Positions 45,946-55,453 of a DNA stretch of 64,000 bases are shown here, piece by piece. Each line of letters opens with the position of its first letter. Position 1 is the first letter of the stretch. The DNA comes from Pseudomonas protegens (GTDB lineage Bacteria > Pseudomonadota > Gammaproteobacteria > Pseudomonadales > Pseudomonadaceae): positions 1,488,001 to 1,552,000 of the forward strand of contig NZ_CP060201.1 in assembly GCF_013407925.2 (NCBI RefSeq). The letters run 5' to 3'. Made by a program: the position numbers and the translations under genes. The notes beneath the pieces are model-generated. The model did not search any database, was not told the origin of the DNA, and saw only the letters and a program-made list of their open reading frames with translations.

Positions 45946-46876
45946 GCCCTTCAGACACTCCCCCAAACCTGCGCAAGAACGCCACCTGCTGCCGATGCGC
46001 CGTCTCCTGCACCACCGGTGCCAGGCGCACCTCGCTGCCCGGCAGACACTGCGCCAACCGCGCCAGTGATAGCGGCGTCAACGCCCCCAATCGCGGATAG
46101 CCGCCAATGGTTTGCCGGTCATTGAGCAGGACAATCGGCTGGCCGTCCGGTGGCACCTGGATCGCCCCCAAGGGAATGCCCTCGGAAATCATCGGCGGCC
46201 CCTGATACTCCAAGGTCGGCCCGAGCAAGCGCGCGCCCATGCGATCGGCGCGGCTGTCCAGGGTCCAGGTGCTGTTGAAGGCATCGAACAGGCTCAAGCC
46301 GCTGAACCGACCGATCTGCGCGCCGAGGATCACCTCCAGCGGCGCCGCGGATTGCAGATCCGGCAACTGCGCAGCCGAGAGAGTCTTTAGCGCCCCACCA
46401 GTGCCCGAATAACTCAGCACCCCACCCTCGCTCAGCGCCCGGCCGTAACCATCGAGCCCACCGAGAGCTTCGCGCAGCACACTGGCGCAACTGCCCAGGA
46501 CCTTGGGCGCGTCGAAACCACCCGGCGCCGCCAGATAGGCCCGGGCGCCAAAGAAAGGCTGGGTAAAGCGCAGGCGCTGGCCCTTTTGCAGGATGAAACT
46601 GCGCCCCGGGCTCAAGGGCCGCTCATCCACATAAGCCCCAAGATCAGCACCGGCCAGGGCCAGCAGGCAATAGTCCTCGGCCATGAGGCTGAAGCCGCCC
46701 AGGGTGATTTCCACCACCGGCGCATCCAGGGCATTGCCCAGCAGCCAGTTGGCCCAGGACATCGACACCCAATCCAGTGCCCCGCCCTGGGTCACGCCCA
46801 GATGGCGCACGCCAAAACGCCCGGCATCCTGCAGCAGGCACAGCGGGGTGCTGGCCTCGATCGTCAAGCGGCTCAT
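45911..46876 (-). CDS. pxpC: 5-oxoprolinase subunit PxpC (biotin-dependent carboxyltransferase-like)
   Basis: Subunit of 321 aa of the ATP-dependent 5-oxoprolinase that opens 5-oxoproline (pyroglutamate) to glutamate. The family signatures LLQDAGRFGVRHLGVTQGGA (about 14-33) and PGGFDAPKVLGSCASV (about 118-133) are visible. It overlaps pxpB by 4 nt. The last 12 or so residues (GLRQQAGSYTVL) are encoded by REP sequence, so the REP insertion has probably replaced the ancestral 3' end; the family core is complete before that. Confidence 0.9.
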   Translation of the reverse strand: MSRLTIEASTPLCLLQDAGRFGVRHLGVTQGGALDWVSMSWANWLLGNALDAPVVEITLGGFSLMAEDYCLLALAGADLGAYVDERPLSPGRSFILQKGQRLRFTQPFFGARAYLAAPGGFDAPKVLGSCASVLREALGGLDGYGRALSEGGVLSYSGTGGALKTLSAAQLPDLQSAAPLEVILGAQIGRFSGLSLFDAFNSTWTLDSRADRMGARLLGPTLEYQGPPMISEGIPLGAIQVPPDGQPIVLLNDRQTIGGYPRLGALTPLSLARLAQCLPGSEVRLAPVVQETAHRQQVAFLRRFGGVSEGLRQQAGSYTVL

Positions 46877-47577
46877 GCCGGCACCTCCAACGGCGTGTCA
46901 TCGCCACCCAGGCGCAGGAACTCGGCCCGCTCCACGGCAGCAAAGCGCACCCGATCTCCCGGCTGCATCAGGCTGTAGCCGTCGCGCTCGCGATCGAACA
47001 GGCGGCTCGGGGTACGGCCGATCAGGTTCCAGCCCCCCGGCGATACCACCGGGTAGGCCGCGGTCTGCCGTTCGGCGATCCCCACACTGCCCGCCGCCAC
47101 CCGCTTGCGCGGGGTGTTCAACCGTGGCGCCGCCAGCGCCTCTTGCACCAGCCCCATAAAGGCGAATCCGGGGGCAAAGCCCAGGGCAAACACTTGATAT
47201 TCACGCTGGCTGTGACGCTCGATCACCTCGGCCACCGACAACCCGCTGCGCCGGGACAACAGCGCCAGCTCCGGCCCGACACTGAGGTCGTACCACACCG
47301 GCAGCACATGTTCGCGCCCGGCCTGAGTGGTACTGGGCGCCAGATCGGTCAAGGCGACCTCGACCCGCTGCCGGGCCTCGGACGGGCTCAGGGCCAGCAG
47401 ATCGTAATGCACCATCAGCGTGGTATAGGACGGCACCAGATCGACCAGCGACTCGCCAAAAGCCCGCCGCAGCCCTTGGGCGGCGGCCAGCATCCAGGGC
47501 ATGTTGTCCTCGGCGATGACCTCGAACAAGCGCACCATCAGGCAGTCGATGGCGACGACTTCAACCTGTGGTTTCAT
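46873..47577 (-). CDS. pxpB: 5-oxoprolinase subunit PxpB (KipI family)
   Basis: Subunit of 234 aa. It shows the family motif [20 protein letters not shown] (about 128-147) and [19 protein letters not shown] (about 180-198). It forms a complex with PxpC, related to KipI/KipA of Bacillus. Start ATG at 47577 overlaps the pxpA stop by 4 nt (ATGA), and its own stop overlaps the pxpC start by 4 nt, so the three are translationally coupled. Confidence 0.9.
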   Translation of the reverse strand: MKPQVEVVAIDCLMVRLFEVIAEDNMPWMLAAAQGLRRAFGESLVDLVPSYTTLMVHYDLLALSPSEARQRVEVALTDLAPSTTQAGREHVLPVWYDLSVGPELALLSRRSGLSVAEVIERHSQREYQVFALGFAPGFAFMGLVQEALAAPRLNTPRKRVAAGSVGIAERQTAAYPVVSPGGWNLIGRTPSRLFDRERDGYSLMQPGDRVRFAAVERAEFLRLGGDDTPLEVPA

Positions 47578-48326
47578 AGGCCGGACTGCTGGTTCAAGGC
47601 CTCGCGAATGCGCTGCACGGCGGCCACCGAACTGGCGTTGTCGCCATGCACGCACAGGGTGTCGGCCTGCAGCAGCAAGGCGCTGCCGTCGCTGGCGGTC
47701 AGGGTGTCGCCCCGAGCGATGGTCAGGGCTTGCTGGAGGATGGTCTGCGGATCGTGATGCACCGCCCCCGGCAACTGCCGCGACACTAGATGCCCGGCGT
47801 TGTCGTAGGCCCGGTCGGCGAAGGCTTCGAACCACAGGGTCACGCCGTATTCATCGCCCAACGCCCGGGCCGCGCTGTTGTCGCGGGTGGCCATGAGCAT
47901 CAGCGGCAGCTGCGGGTCGTAGGCCGCCACCGCCTGGATCACCGCCCGCAACTGGGCCGGCTTGGCCATCATGTCGTTGTACATCGCGCCATGGGGTTTG
48001 ACGTAACTGACCCGCGTGCCCTGGGCCCGGCAGATGCCGTCCAGCGCGCCGATCTGGTAGTGCAGCAGGTCACGAATCTCCTCGGGCGAATAGCTCATGG
48101 AGCGGCGGCCGAAACCGGCCAGATCCTGATAGGCCGGGTGGGCGCCGATGCGCACGCCATTGGCCAGGGCCAGGGCCACGGTCTTGCGCATGATGCCCGG
48201 GTCGCCGGCATGGAAGCCGCAGGCAATGTTGGCGCAGTCGATAAAAGGCATCACCTCGGCATCCAGGCCCAGGGTCCAGTTGCCAAAGCTTTCGCCGATG
48301 TCGCAATTCAATAACAGGCGGCTCAT
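47574..48326 (-). CDS. pxpA: 5-oxoprolinase subunit PxpA (LamB/YcsF family)
   Basis: Subunit of 250 aa with a TIM-barrel-like polysaccharide-deacetylase relative fold. Motifs [13 protein letters not shown] (about 4-16), [19 protein letters not shown] (about 33-51) and [14 protein letters not shown] (about 107-120) are present. First gene of the pxpABC operon, with AGGAG before the ATG, 72 nt downstream of the MFS gene's stop, so the MFS gene could belong to the same transcript. Confidence 0.92.
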   Translation of the reverse strand: MSRLLLNCDIGESFGNWTLGLDAEVMPFIDCANIACGFHAGDPGIMRKTVALALANGVRIGAHPAYQDLAGFGRRSMSYSPEEIRDLLHYQIGALDGICRAQGTRVSYVKPHGAMYNDMMAKPAQLRAVIQAVAAYDPQLPLMLMATRDNSAARALGDEYGVTLWFEAFADRAYDNAGHLVSRQLPGAVHHDPQTILQQALTIARGDTLTASDGSALLLQADTLCVHGDNASSVAAVQRIREALNQQSGL

Positions 48327-48398
48327 GGTCGGTGCTCCTGTGGTTCTTGTTGTGGGTCAGCTGCAGGGCTGTCGGGCAATGTTCGCGCAGATTATCAG

Positions 48399-49682
48399 TT
48401 AGCGCGCCTCAAGTTCCTTGCCGCGGGTTTCCGGCAGGCTCAGGGCCGCCAGCACCACCACGCCGTAGGACACCGCGGCAAAGCTGCCGATGGCCAGGCT
48501 CAGAGGCACATGCTGGCTGAGCAGGCCGATCAGCAGCGGAAACAGCGCCGCCAGTGCCCGGCCGCTGTTGTAGCAGAAACCCTGGCCGGAACCGCGGATG
48601 CGGGTGGGGAACAGCTCGGTGAGGAACGCCCCCATGCCGCTGAAAATACCCGACGCGAAGAAGCCCAGGGGAAAGCCCAGCCAGAGCATCACGGCGTTGC
48701 TCACCGGCATTTGCGTGTAAAGCAGGACGATGGTGAAAGAACCGGCGGCGAACAGCACGAAGTTCCTTTTGCGCCCGAGGATGTCCGTCAGGTAGGCGCT
48801 GATCACATAGCCCACGTAGGAGCCGGCGATCACCATGGCCAGGTAGCCGCCGGTGCTCAGCACGCTCAGGCCGCGTTCGGTCTTCAGATAGGTCGGCAGC
48901 CAGAAGGTGATGGCGTAGTAGCCGCCCTGGGCGCCCGCTGCCAGCAAGGACGCACGCAGGGTGGTGCTGAGGATCCCGGGGGCGAAGATCTCGTAGAACC
49001 GCACCGGGTTGCTGGGCAGTTCACGGGCGCGGGTTTCCCGGTAGACCTCGGGATCCTTGACCAGGCGACGGACGAAGATCACGAAGATCGCCGGCAGGAT
49101 GCCCAACAGAAACAGACCGCGCCAGGCGTCTTCCGGCGGCAGCCAGGAGAACAGCAGCGCATAGAGGATCGCCGTCAGGCCCCAGCCCAGCGCCCAGCCG
49201 GACTGCACCATGCCCACCGCCTTGCCACGGTTCTTGGCGCGAATCACCTCGCCGATCAGCACCGCGCCGGCGGTCCATTCGCCACCGAAGCCGAAGCCCA
49301 TCAGGGTCCGGGCGATCAGCAACTGTTCGTAGTTCTGGGCCAGGCCGCAGAGAAAGGTGAAAAAGGCGAACCACAGCACAGTGAGTTGCAGGGTCCGCAC
49401 CCGACCGATGCGATCGGAGAGAATCCCGGCGATCCAGCCTCCCAGGGCGGAGGCCAGCAAGGTGCTGGTATGGATCAGGCCGGCTTCGGCGGAGGTAATG
49501 CCCCACAACGCGATCAGGGTCGGGATCACGAAGCTGAGCATCTGGGTGTCCATGCCATCCAGGCCATAACCGATCTTGCAACTCCAGAAGGTGCGGCGCT
49601 CCTGCTGGTTGATGTCCCGGTACCAGTCAAACGGACCAGCGCGGCGCGGGGCCTTGGCGGCCAGGGTTTCGGGCGCACTCAT
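48399..49682 (-). CDS. MFS transporter, possible 5-oxoproline or organic-acid importer
   Basis: Inner-membrane carrier of 427 aa with 12 helices. Features include the MFS loop motif DRIGRVRTLQLTVLWF after helix 2-3, LPETRGKELEAR at the C-terminus (typical of the sugar/acid-H+ symporter type) and the sialate/aromatic-acid-like start WSCKIGYGLDGMDTQMLSFV. Its position just before pxpABC suggests that it imports 5-oxoproline or a precursor; this is inference. It is divergent from the LysR gene at 49820, a usual regulatory pair. GGAG precedes the ATG. Confidence 0.85.
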   Translation of the reverse strand: MSAPETLAAKAPRRAGPFDWYRDINQQERRTFWSCKIGYGLDGMDTQMLSFVIPTLIALWGITSAEAGLIHTSTLLASALGGWIAGILSDRIGRVRTLQLTVLWFAFFTFLCGLAQNYEQLLIARTLMGFGFGGEWTAGAVLIGEVIRAKNRGKAVGMVQSGWALGWGLTAILYALLFSWLPPEDAWRGLFLLGILPAIFVIFVRRLVKDPEVYRETRARELPSNPVRFYEIFAPGILSTTLRASLLAAGAQGGYYAITFWLPTYLKTERGLSVLSTGGYLAMVIAGSYVGYVISAYLTDILGRKRNFVLFAAGSFTIVLLYTQMPVSNAVMLWLGFPLGFFASGIFSGMGAFLTELFPTRIRGSGQGFCYNSGRALAALFPLLIGLLSQHVPLSLAIGSFAAVSYGVVVLAALSLPETRGKELEAR

Positions 49683-49819
49683 GGCGATCTCCAGGGTGAT
49701 TTATTGGTGTTGTTCTGGGCCCAGACGACGCATATCGTGGGTTGGCGCATTCTTCGACGCGGACGCCCGGCGCGTCCAACTAATAAAAACCGCCCCAAGG
49801 CATAAGAAAAGTTGATCCC

Positions 49820-50740
49820 ATGAATCTCAAGTTTCTCGAAACTTTCGTCTGGGTGGCGCGGCTCAAAAGCTTCAGCCTCACCGCGGAAAAACTCTTCACC
49901 ACCCAGGCGGCGATCTCCAGCCGCATCGCGGTGCTGGAAGGCGAACTGGGGGTCAAGCTGTTCCTGCGCGATTCCCGAGGCGTCAGCCTGACCCCGCAAG
50001 GACTCAAGGTGCTGGAGCACGCCGAGCAGATGCTCGACACCCTGCACCTGTTGAAACAGTCCATCGAGGCGCCGTCGAGCAAGGTCGGACGGATACGCAT
50101 CGGGGTCATGGACACGGTGATCCACACCTGGCTCAGTCCCCTGGTGACGGAACTGATGGACCACTATCCGCAAGTGGAAATCGAGCTGGTGGCCGACACC
50201 TCGCTGAATCTGTGCGACCAGCTGCAAAAAGGCTTTCTCGACCTGGTGCTGCAGACCGACCTGCTGCGCCAGGAAAGCATCCGCAGCCTGGAAGTGGCCA
50301 GCCACCCGGTGGGCTGGATCGCCGCCAGCAATTCGATCTACAACCGTGACTACGCCAGCCTTGCGGAACTGGCCCAGGAGCGGATCATCACCTACTCGAA
50401 GAACTCCCTGCCCCACCAGCAAGTGCTGAGCCTGATGCAGGCCAACGGGGTGCTGGCGCCACGGCTCAATTGCGTGAACTCGGTATCGGCCATCACCCGC
50501 CTGCTGCGCGACGGCTTCGGCATTGGCGCCCTGCCGCCGGTGCTGGTGCGCGAAGAACTGGCCCGGGGCGAACTGACCCTGCTGGCCATCGACCAGCGAC
50601 CGCCCAACCTGCAGGTGGTGGTGTCATGGCGGGTCGGCGTGGAACTGGTGGAGGACATCGTGGAGCTGTGCCAGCGCGTGGTGCAGCGCTACGGGCAGAA
50701 GGTCGGCGAAGATCACCTGGTGCTGATCGCCCCCCAGTAA
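49820..50740 (+). CDS. LysR-family transcriptional regulator
   Basis: Regulator of 306 aa with N-terminal HTH (MNLKFLETFVWVARLKSFSL, TAEKLFTTQAAISSRIAVLE) and an effector domain (about 90-300). It diverges from the MFS gene across 137 nt, and together with pxpABC makes a self-contained catabolic cluster, so the likely inducer is 5-oxoproline or a related acid. That is inferred from neighbourhood only. Confidence 0.9.
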   Translation: MNLKFLETFVWVARLKSFSLTAEKLFTTQAAISSRIAVLEGELGVKLFLRDSRGVSLTPQGLKVLEHAEQMLDTLHLLKQSIEAPSSKVGRIRIGVMDTVIHTWLSPLVTELMDHYPQVEIELVADTSLNLCDQLQKGFLDLVLQTDLLRQESIRSLEVASHPVGWIAASNSIYNRDYASLAELAQERIITYSKNSLPHQQVLSLMQANGVLAPRLNCVNSVSAITRLLRDGFGIGALPPVLVREELARGELTLLAIDQRPPNLQVVVSWRVGVELVEDIVELCQRVVQRYGQKVGEDHLVLIAPQ

Positions 50741-50759
50741 ACATCGCCCTCCCCCCTTC

Positions 50760-50842
50760 GCAGGAGCTGGCTTGCCAGCGAAAGCGATCTGCCGCCAGGC
50801 GCAGGACCTGCGGGCCCCTTTGCCGGCAAGCCGGCTCCTACA
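50760..50842. repeat. REP pair (family B)
   Basis: Left unit GCAGGAGCTGGCTTGCCAGC (50760-50779) and right unit TTTGCCGGCAAGCCGGCTCC (50819 onward) in opposite orientation with about 40 nt between them. It ends 5 nt before the stop of the DUF2937 gene. Confidence 0.8.
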
Positions 50843-50846
50843 GAGG

Positions 50847-51389
50847 TCAGAGGCCCTTGAGGTCGCGCTCTTCGATGGGACGGCTCTGGCGCAGGCGCCG
50901 GCCACCCAGGACCACCCAGTCGATCAGGCGGTACAGGCACTCAAGGCCGAAGGACAGCAGCATGGCGCCGCTCATGCCCCAGATCATCGCTTCCGGGGTC
51001 AGCAGGATCTGGTAGCTGTAGCCGTCCCAGGTTTCCTTGCGGATCTCAGGATCGGGTGCCAGGGCCACTTGCAACAGGCGGATGTACCAGGGGCCCTGCA
51101 TCGCCTGGTATTGCTTGTCCAGGGCCAGCTGGCGATGCAGCAAGCCGCTCAGGCTCTCGGCATCGCTGCGAAACACCGGGTCTTCACTGGCCCGGTAATG
51201 AGCCACCAGGGCATTCAGATCGCCCTTGAAGAACTGCTGCGCGGTAGCCTGGAAGCCCCGCAGACTGTTCTGCGATTCAATCAGGTGGGCTTCCACGCGC
51301 TTGGCGTAGTCGCTGATGAAACCCGGCACTTGCACACCGACCAACAGGCCGGCGGCGAACAACACCAGCCGCAGATAACTGAGCAACAT
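50847..51389 (-). CDS. DUF2937-family membrane protein
   Basis: Protein of 180 aa with a hydrophobic helix at about 3-22 (SYLRLVLFAAGLLVGVQVPG) and another at about 138-158 (AMIWGMSGAMLLSFGLECLY), with a charged helical region between (VEAHLIESQNSLRGFQATAQ). This is the DUF2937 pattern; function unknown. AAGGA precedes the ATG at 51389. It follows the GATase gene on the same strand by only 10 nt, so the two probably form an operon. Confidence 0.78.
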   Translation of the reverse strand: MLLSYLRLVLFAAGLLVGVQVPGFISDYAKRVEAHLIESQNSLRGFQATAQQFFKGDLNALVAHYRASEDPVFRSDAESLSGLLHRQLALDKQYQAMQGPWYIRLLQVALAPDPEIRKETWDGYSYQILLTPEAMIWGMSGAMLLSFGLECLYRLIDWVVLGGRRLRQSRPIEERDLKGL

Positions 51390-51399
51390 AGAGATGTCC

Positions 51400-52176
51400 T
51401 TATTCGGTCTGGCCGTGGCTGACGCATTCACCGCGCCGCCACAGGCTCCATTGGCCCGGCTGATAGCGGGTCCAGGTTTCGTTTTCGGTCAGGGGTTCGG
51501 TGGCGATCACCGTCACAACGTCGTTGGGCGTGGTTTCCGCCTGGAAGTCGACGATCACGTCGACATCCTTGAGCCGGGCCGGGCCGAACGGCGCGCGCCG
51601 GGTGATCTGCGCCAGCTTGGTGGAGCAGAAGCAGAACAGCCAGTCACCGTCGCTGAGTAGGCCGTTGAACACGCCTTTGCTACGGTATTCGCTGCAGGCC
51701 TGGATCAGGATCGGCAGCAGTTGCTCGATCTCCACCGGTTCGGGAAAGGCTGCGCGTACCCGGTTGAGCAAATCGCAGAACGCCGCCTCGCTGTCGGTAT
51801 CGCCCACCGGGCGATAGAAGCTGGCCTGGGGCTGGAAGTCGGCCAACTGGCCGTTATGGGCGAAGCACCAGTTGCGGCCCCAGAGCTCGCGGACAAAGGG
51901 ATGGGTGTTGGCCAGGCAGACCTTGCCGACGTTGGCTTGGCGAATGTGGCCGATCACCACTTCGCTCTTGATCGGATAGCGCTGCACCAGATTGGCCACT
52001 TCCGACTCGCAGCTGGCCGCCGGGTCCTGGAACAGGCGCAGGCCACGACCTTCATAGAAGGCAATGCCCCAACCGTCGCGGTGGGGGCCGGTGCGGCCGC
52101 CGCGCTGCATCAGCCCGGTAAAGCTGAAGACGATATCGGTCGGTACGTTGGCGCTCATGCCCAACAACTCACACAT
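51400..52176 (-). CDS. Class II glutamine amidotransferase
   Basis: Protein of 258 aa of the YafJ/EgtC-like type. The N-terminal nucleophile is Cys2 (MCELLGMS), followed by [26 protein letters not shown] and WCFAHNGQL, the normal Ntn glutaminase site. No synthase domain is attached, so its ammonia acceptor is unknown. It is the upstream gene of a likely operon with the DUF2937 gene. Confidence 0.88.
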   Translation of the reverse strand: MCELLGMSANVPTDIVFSFTGLMQRGGRTGPHRDGWGIAFYEGRGLRLFQDPAASCESEVANLVQRYPIKSEVVIGHIRQANVGKVCLANTHPFVRELWGRNWCFAHNGQLADFQPQASFYRPVGDTDSEAAFCDLLNRVRAAFPEPVEIEQLLPILIQACSEYRSKGVFNGLLSDGDWLFCFCSTKLAQITRRAPFGPARLKDVDVIVDFQAETTPNDVVTVIATEPLTENETWTRYQPGQWSLWRRGECVSHGQTE

Positions 52177-52208
52177 GCTCGGACTCTCGCTTCAATGCCG
52201 GGGCCAGG

Positions 52209-52703
52209 TTACAGACGCGGCTCGACCCGCGTATTCAGGGGAGTGCCCGCGGCAGGCCGACCATAACGGTCGTTGCCGGCACCGCCAAAGGGCTGGTCAT
52301 CCTCCACTTCGGCGGCCTTGGCCGCGGCTTTCGCCGCTTCGCTACGCTCGCGGCGCTCCCTGGCGGCGCGCTCGATCGGCCAGCGGATCAGCACGAACAG
52401 CAGATAGACGCCAAAGGCGATCATGCCGTACATGAACAGATCGGACACCGCGCGCCAGGCGTTGTTGCCGACCTTGAAGGCGATGTCCAGGGCGGTGATG
52501 GCCACCGCCGGGGCAAATTTTTCCTTGACCGGGTCGATGATGGTGGGGCTGAACAACAACACCGCCACCAGTACGCGCAGCGGCTCGCGCAGCCAGCGCC
52601 ACATCCAGCGGGTCAGGCGCATCCACACCAGCAGGCAGCCCAAGGCGGCGAAGGCATAGAGCCCCCAGGCGATCAGATAGTCGTTCTCGGTCATGGTGTC
52701 CAT
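52209..52703 (-). CDS. Small inner-membrane protein of unknown function
   Basis: Protein of 164 aa with two or three membrane helices: about 10-30 (LIAWGLYAFAALGCLLVWM), about 38-58 and about 85-107 (DLFMYGMIAFGVYLLFVLI), then a charged cytoplasmic tail (ERAARERRERSEAAKAAAKA, with QPFGGAGNDR). I do not recognise a defined family. A second ATG at 52692-52694 could be the true start, since the ribosome site before the first one is weak. It is divergent from the oligopeptidase gene. Confidence 0.7.
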   Translation of the reverse strand: MDTMTENDYLIAWGLYAFAALGCLLVWMRLTRWMWRWLREPLRVLVAVLLFSPTIIDPVKEKFAPAVAITALDIAFKVGNNAWRAVSDLFMYGMIAFGVYLLFVLIRWPIERAARERRERSEAAKAAAKAAEVEDDQPFGGAGNDRYGRPAAGTPLNTRVEPRL

Positions 52704-52803
52704 GGCAAGGCAGGCAAAGAGGCGCTTATGATAACGACTTTTGCCGTGTCAGGCTGCCCCGCCGTCTGCCCAGCCCTCATTTGTCATCGCCCGAGAGCCA
52801 CCC

Positions 52804-54858
52804 ATGCCCTTACCCGCCAACGACAGCAGCGCCCCGATTGCCCACAAGGCCAACGGCGCTGACCCGTATGCCTGGCTGCAGGAACGCGACACCGACGCGG
52901 TGCTCGATTACCTGAAGGCTGAAAACAGCTACCTGGACGCCCAGTTGGCGCACCAGGCGCCCCTGCGCGAAACGCTGTTCCAGGAGATCAAGGGACGGAT
53001 CCTCGAAACCGACCTGTCCCTGCCTTCGCCCTGGGGCCCGTACCTGTACTACACCCGCACCACCGCCGGCGACGAATACCCTCGCCACTACCGCTGCCCG
53101 CGCCCGGCGGACGACAGCCTGACGGTCGACGCAAGCCGCGAACAACTGCTGCTGGACCCCAACGCCCTGGCCAACGGCGGCTTTTTCTCCCTCGGCGCCT
53201 TCAGCATCAGCCCCGACCACCAGCGCCTGGCCTACAGCCTCGACACCACCGGCGAGGAAATCTACACCCTGTTCGTCAAGGAGCTGGCCAGCGGCAAGGT
53301 CAGCGAGCTGTCCTTCGACAACTGCGATGGCAGCATGACCTGGGCCAACGACAGCCTGACCCTGTTCTTCGGCGAACTGGACGACACTCACCGCCCGCAC
53401 AAACTGTTCCGTTACCGCCTGGACGGCACGGCCGCCGAGGAAGTGTTCCACGAGCCGGACGGACGCTTCTTCCTGCACTGCTACCGCTCCAGCTCCGAGC
53501 GCCAGTTGCTGCTGTCCCTGGGCAGCAAGACCACCGGCGAAACCTGGGTCCTGGACGCCGCGCAGCCGCAGTTGCCGTTCACCTGCCTGGCGCCCCGGGT
53601 CGAAGGTCATGAATACGATGTCGACCATGGCCAGCTCGACGGCCAGTGGACCTGGTTCATCCGCAGCAACCGCCAGGGCATCAACTTCGCCCTGTATCAG
53701 GCAGCCGACCAGGGGGCTATCCCCGAGGAAAGCGACTGGCAACTGCTGGTCCCGCACAATCCCGAGGTGATGCTCGACGGCGTGACCCTCAACGCCGGTG
53801 CCATGACCCTGAGCCTGCGCGAAGGCGGCCTGCCGATCATCGAAGTGCACCCGCAAGGCCTGCCCGCCTATCGCGTGCAACTGCCGGATGCGGCCTACAG
53901 CCTGCATGTGCAGAACAGCCTGGAGTTTTCCAGCGAGCGCATCCGCCTGCGCTACGAGGCGCTGAACCGCCCGGCCCAGGTGCGTCAGTTGCAACTGGCC
54001 GACGGTCAGCAGCAAGTGCTCAAGCAAACCCCGGTACTGGGCCCGTTCGATCCGGATGCCTACGTCAGCCAGCGTCTGTGGGCCAGCGCCGCCGATGGCA
54101 CCCAGGTGCCCATCAGCCTGGTGGTCAAGCGCGAATGCCTGGGCCAGCCGACGCCGCTGTACCTCTACGGCTACGGCGCCTATGGCGAAAGCCTCGACCC
54201 CTGGTTCTCCCACGCGCGCCTGAGCCTGCTCGATCGCGGCGTGGCCTTTGCCATCGCCCACGTGCGTGGCGGCGGCGAGCTGGGGGAAGCCTGGTATCGC
54301 GCCGGCAAGCAGGAACACAAACAGAACACCTTCAGCGACTTCATCGCCTGCGCCGAACACCTGATCGCCCAGGGCCTGACCAGCGCCCAGCAACTGGCCA
54401 TCAGCGGCGGCAGCGCCGGCGGCCTGTTGATCGGCGCGGTGCTCAACCAGCGCCCCGAGCTGTTCCGCGCGGCCATCGCCGAAGTGCCCTTCGTCGATGT
54501 GCTCAACACCATGCTCGATCCGGAGCTGCCGCTGACCGTCACCGAGTACGACGAATGGGGCAATCCCGAGGAGCCTGAGGTCTATGAACGGATCAAGGCC
54601 TACGCGCCCTACGAGAACGTGCGCGCCCAGGCTTACCCGGCGACCCTGGTGATCGCCGGCTACAACGACAGTCGCGTGCAGTACTGGGAAGCGGCCAAAT
54701 GGGTGGCCAAACTGCGCGCCACCAAGACCGACGACAACCCGCTGCTGCTCAAGACCGAACTGGGTGCCGGCCATGGCGGCATGAGTGGCCGTTACCAGGG
54801 ATTACGTGACGTAGCCCTCGAATATGCCTTTGTCCTGAACATTCTGGGCCTGGGCTGA
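52804..54858 (+). CDS. ptrB: Oligopeptidase B (prolyl oligopeptidase family)
   Basis: Serine peptidase of 684 aa that cuts short peptides after Lys or Arg. It has an N-terminal beta-propeller (about 70-400) and a C-terminal alpha/beta hydrolase. The catalytic triad is complete: Ser537 in GGSAGG, Asp622 in YNDSRVQYWE and His657 in GAGHGGMSGR. No signal peptide, so cytoplasmic. Length agrees with the family. Start ATG at 52804 with GAGAG upstream. Confidence 0.92.
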   Translation: MPLPANDSSAPIAHKANGADPYAWLQERDTDAVLDYLKAENSYLDAQLAHQAPLRETLFQEIKGRILETDLSLPSPWGPYLYYTRTTAGDEYPRHYRCPRPADDSLTVDASREQLLLDPNALANGGFFSLGAFSISPDHQRLAYSLDTTGEEIYTLFVKELASGKVSELSFDNCDGSMTWANDSLTLFFGELDDTHRPHKLFRYRLDGTAAEEVFHEPDGRFFLHCYRSSSERQLLLSLGSKTTGETWVLDAAQPQLPFTCLAPRVEGHEYDVDHGQLDGQWTWFIRSNRQGINFALYQAADQGAIPEESDWQLLVPHNPEVMLDGVTLNAGAMTLSLREGGLPIIEVHPQGLPAYRVQLPDAAYSLHVQNSLEFSSERIRLRYEALNRPAQVRQLQLADGQQQVLKQTPVLGPFDPDAYVSQRLWASAADGTQVPISLVVKRECLGQPTPLYLYGYGAYGESLDPWFSHARLSLLDRGVAFAIAHVRGGGELGEAWYRAGKQEHKQNTFSDFIACAEHLIAQGLTSAQQLAISGGSAGGLLIGAVLNQRPELFRAAIAEVPFVDVLNTMLDPELPLTVTEYDEWGNPEEPEVYERIKAYAPYENVRAQAYPATLVIAGYNDSRVQYWEAAKWVAKLRATKTDDNPLLLKTELGAGHGGMSGRYQGLRDVALEYAFVLNILGLG

Positions 54859-54961
54859 GGAACTCTCGGCGGCGCGCCTGTCTTAACCCAGGACCGCCGC
54901 CGGCAAACGCCGGACCGGGCCCGCGCCCGCGCAACAGACACAAGAAAAAGACTGTGATCCC

Positions 54962-55435
54962 ATGTCCGAACCCACCTTACTGAACAACGAGATCCGCGAC
55001 TGGCTGATGGACTGCGGCCTGTTCGACCAACTGCTGCCCGCCGACTTCAACGCGGCGGCCGGCTATTTCAGCATCAGCAGCATCGGCGAGGGCGAAGCGA
55101 TCTTTCATGAAGGCGATGCCGGCAGCTTCATGTGCATCATCCACAGCGGCCAGGTGGCCGTGCAAAAGAGCACCCTGGACGGCCAGCCCCTGACCATCGC
55201 CACCCTGCGCAGCGGCCGGGCCTTTGGCGAGATGGCGGTGCTCGATGGCGAACGGCGCTCGGCCACTTGCGTGGCGGCCACTGATTGCCAGTTGCTCAAC
55301 CTGGGCAAAGACTCCCTGGAAAAGATGCTCAACGAAGCGCCGAAGATCGCCGCCAAGATCATCCGCGCCCTGGCCGTGTCCCTGTCCAGGCGTCTGCGCA
55401 TGGCCGACGGCCAGTTGCTCGCGCAGCAGATCTGA
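54962..55435 (+). CDS. Cyclic-nucleotide-binding (CNB) domain protein
   Basis: Protein of 157 aa that is almost only a CNB fold (about 20-140): AIFHEGDAGSFMCIIHSGQV, then RAFGEMAVLDGERRSATCVA, which contains the phosphate-binding cassette (GEMAVLDGERRSA). Unlike Crp it lacks a DNA-binding domain, so it probably binds or responds to a cyclic nucleotide without regulating DNA itself, or acts as a partner protein. A family of such short CNB proteins is widespread in Pseudomonas. A REP pair begins 19 nt after its stop. Confidence 0.85.
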   Translation: MSEPTLLNNEIRDWLMDCGLFDQLLPADFNAAAGYFSISSIGEGEAIFHEGDAGSFMCIIHSGQVAVQKSTLDGQPLTIATLRSGRAFGEMAVLDGERRSATCVAATDCQLLNLGKDSLEKMLNEAPKIAAKIIRALAVSLSRRLRMADGQLLAQQI

Positions 55436-55453
55436 GCCACGGGATACCCAACC

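Noticed and set aside
49683..49819. LysR boxes between the MFS gene and the LysR gene
   Set aside because: Several T-N11-A candidates exist, as expected by chance; none has convincing dyad symmetry.
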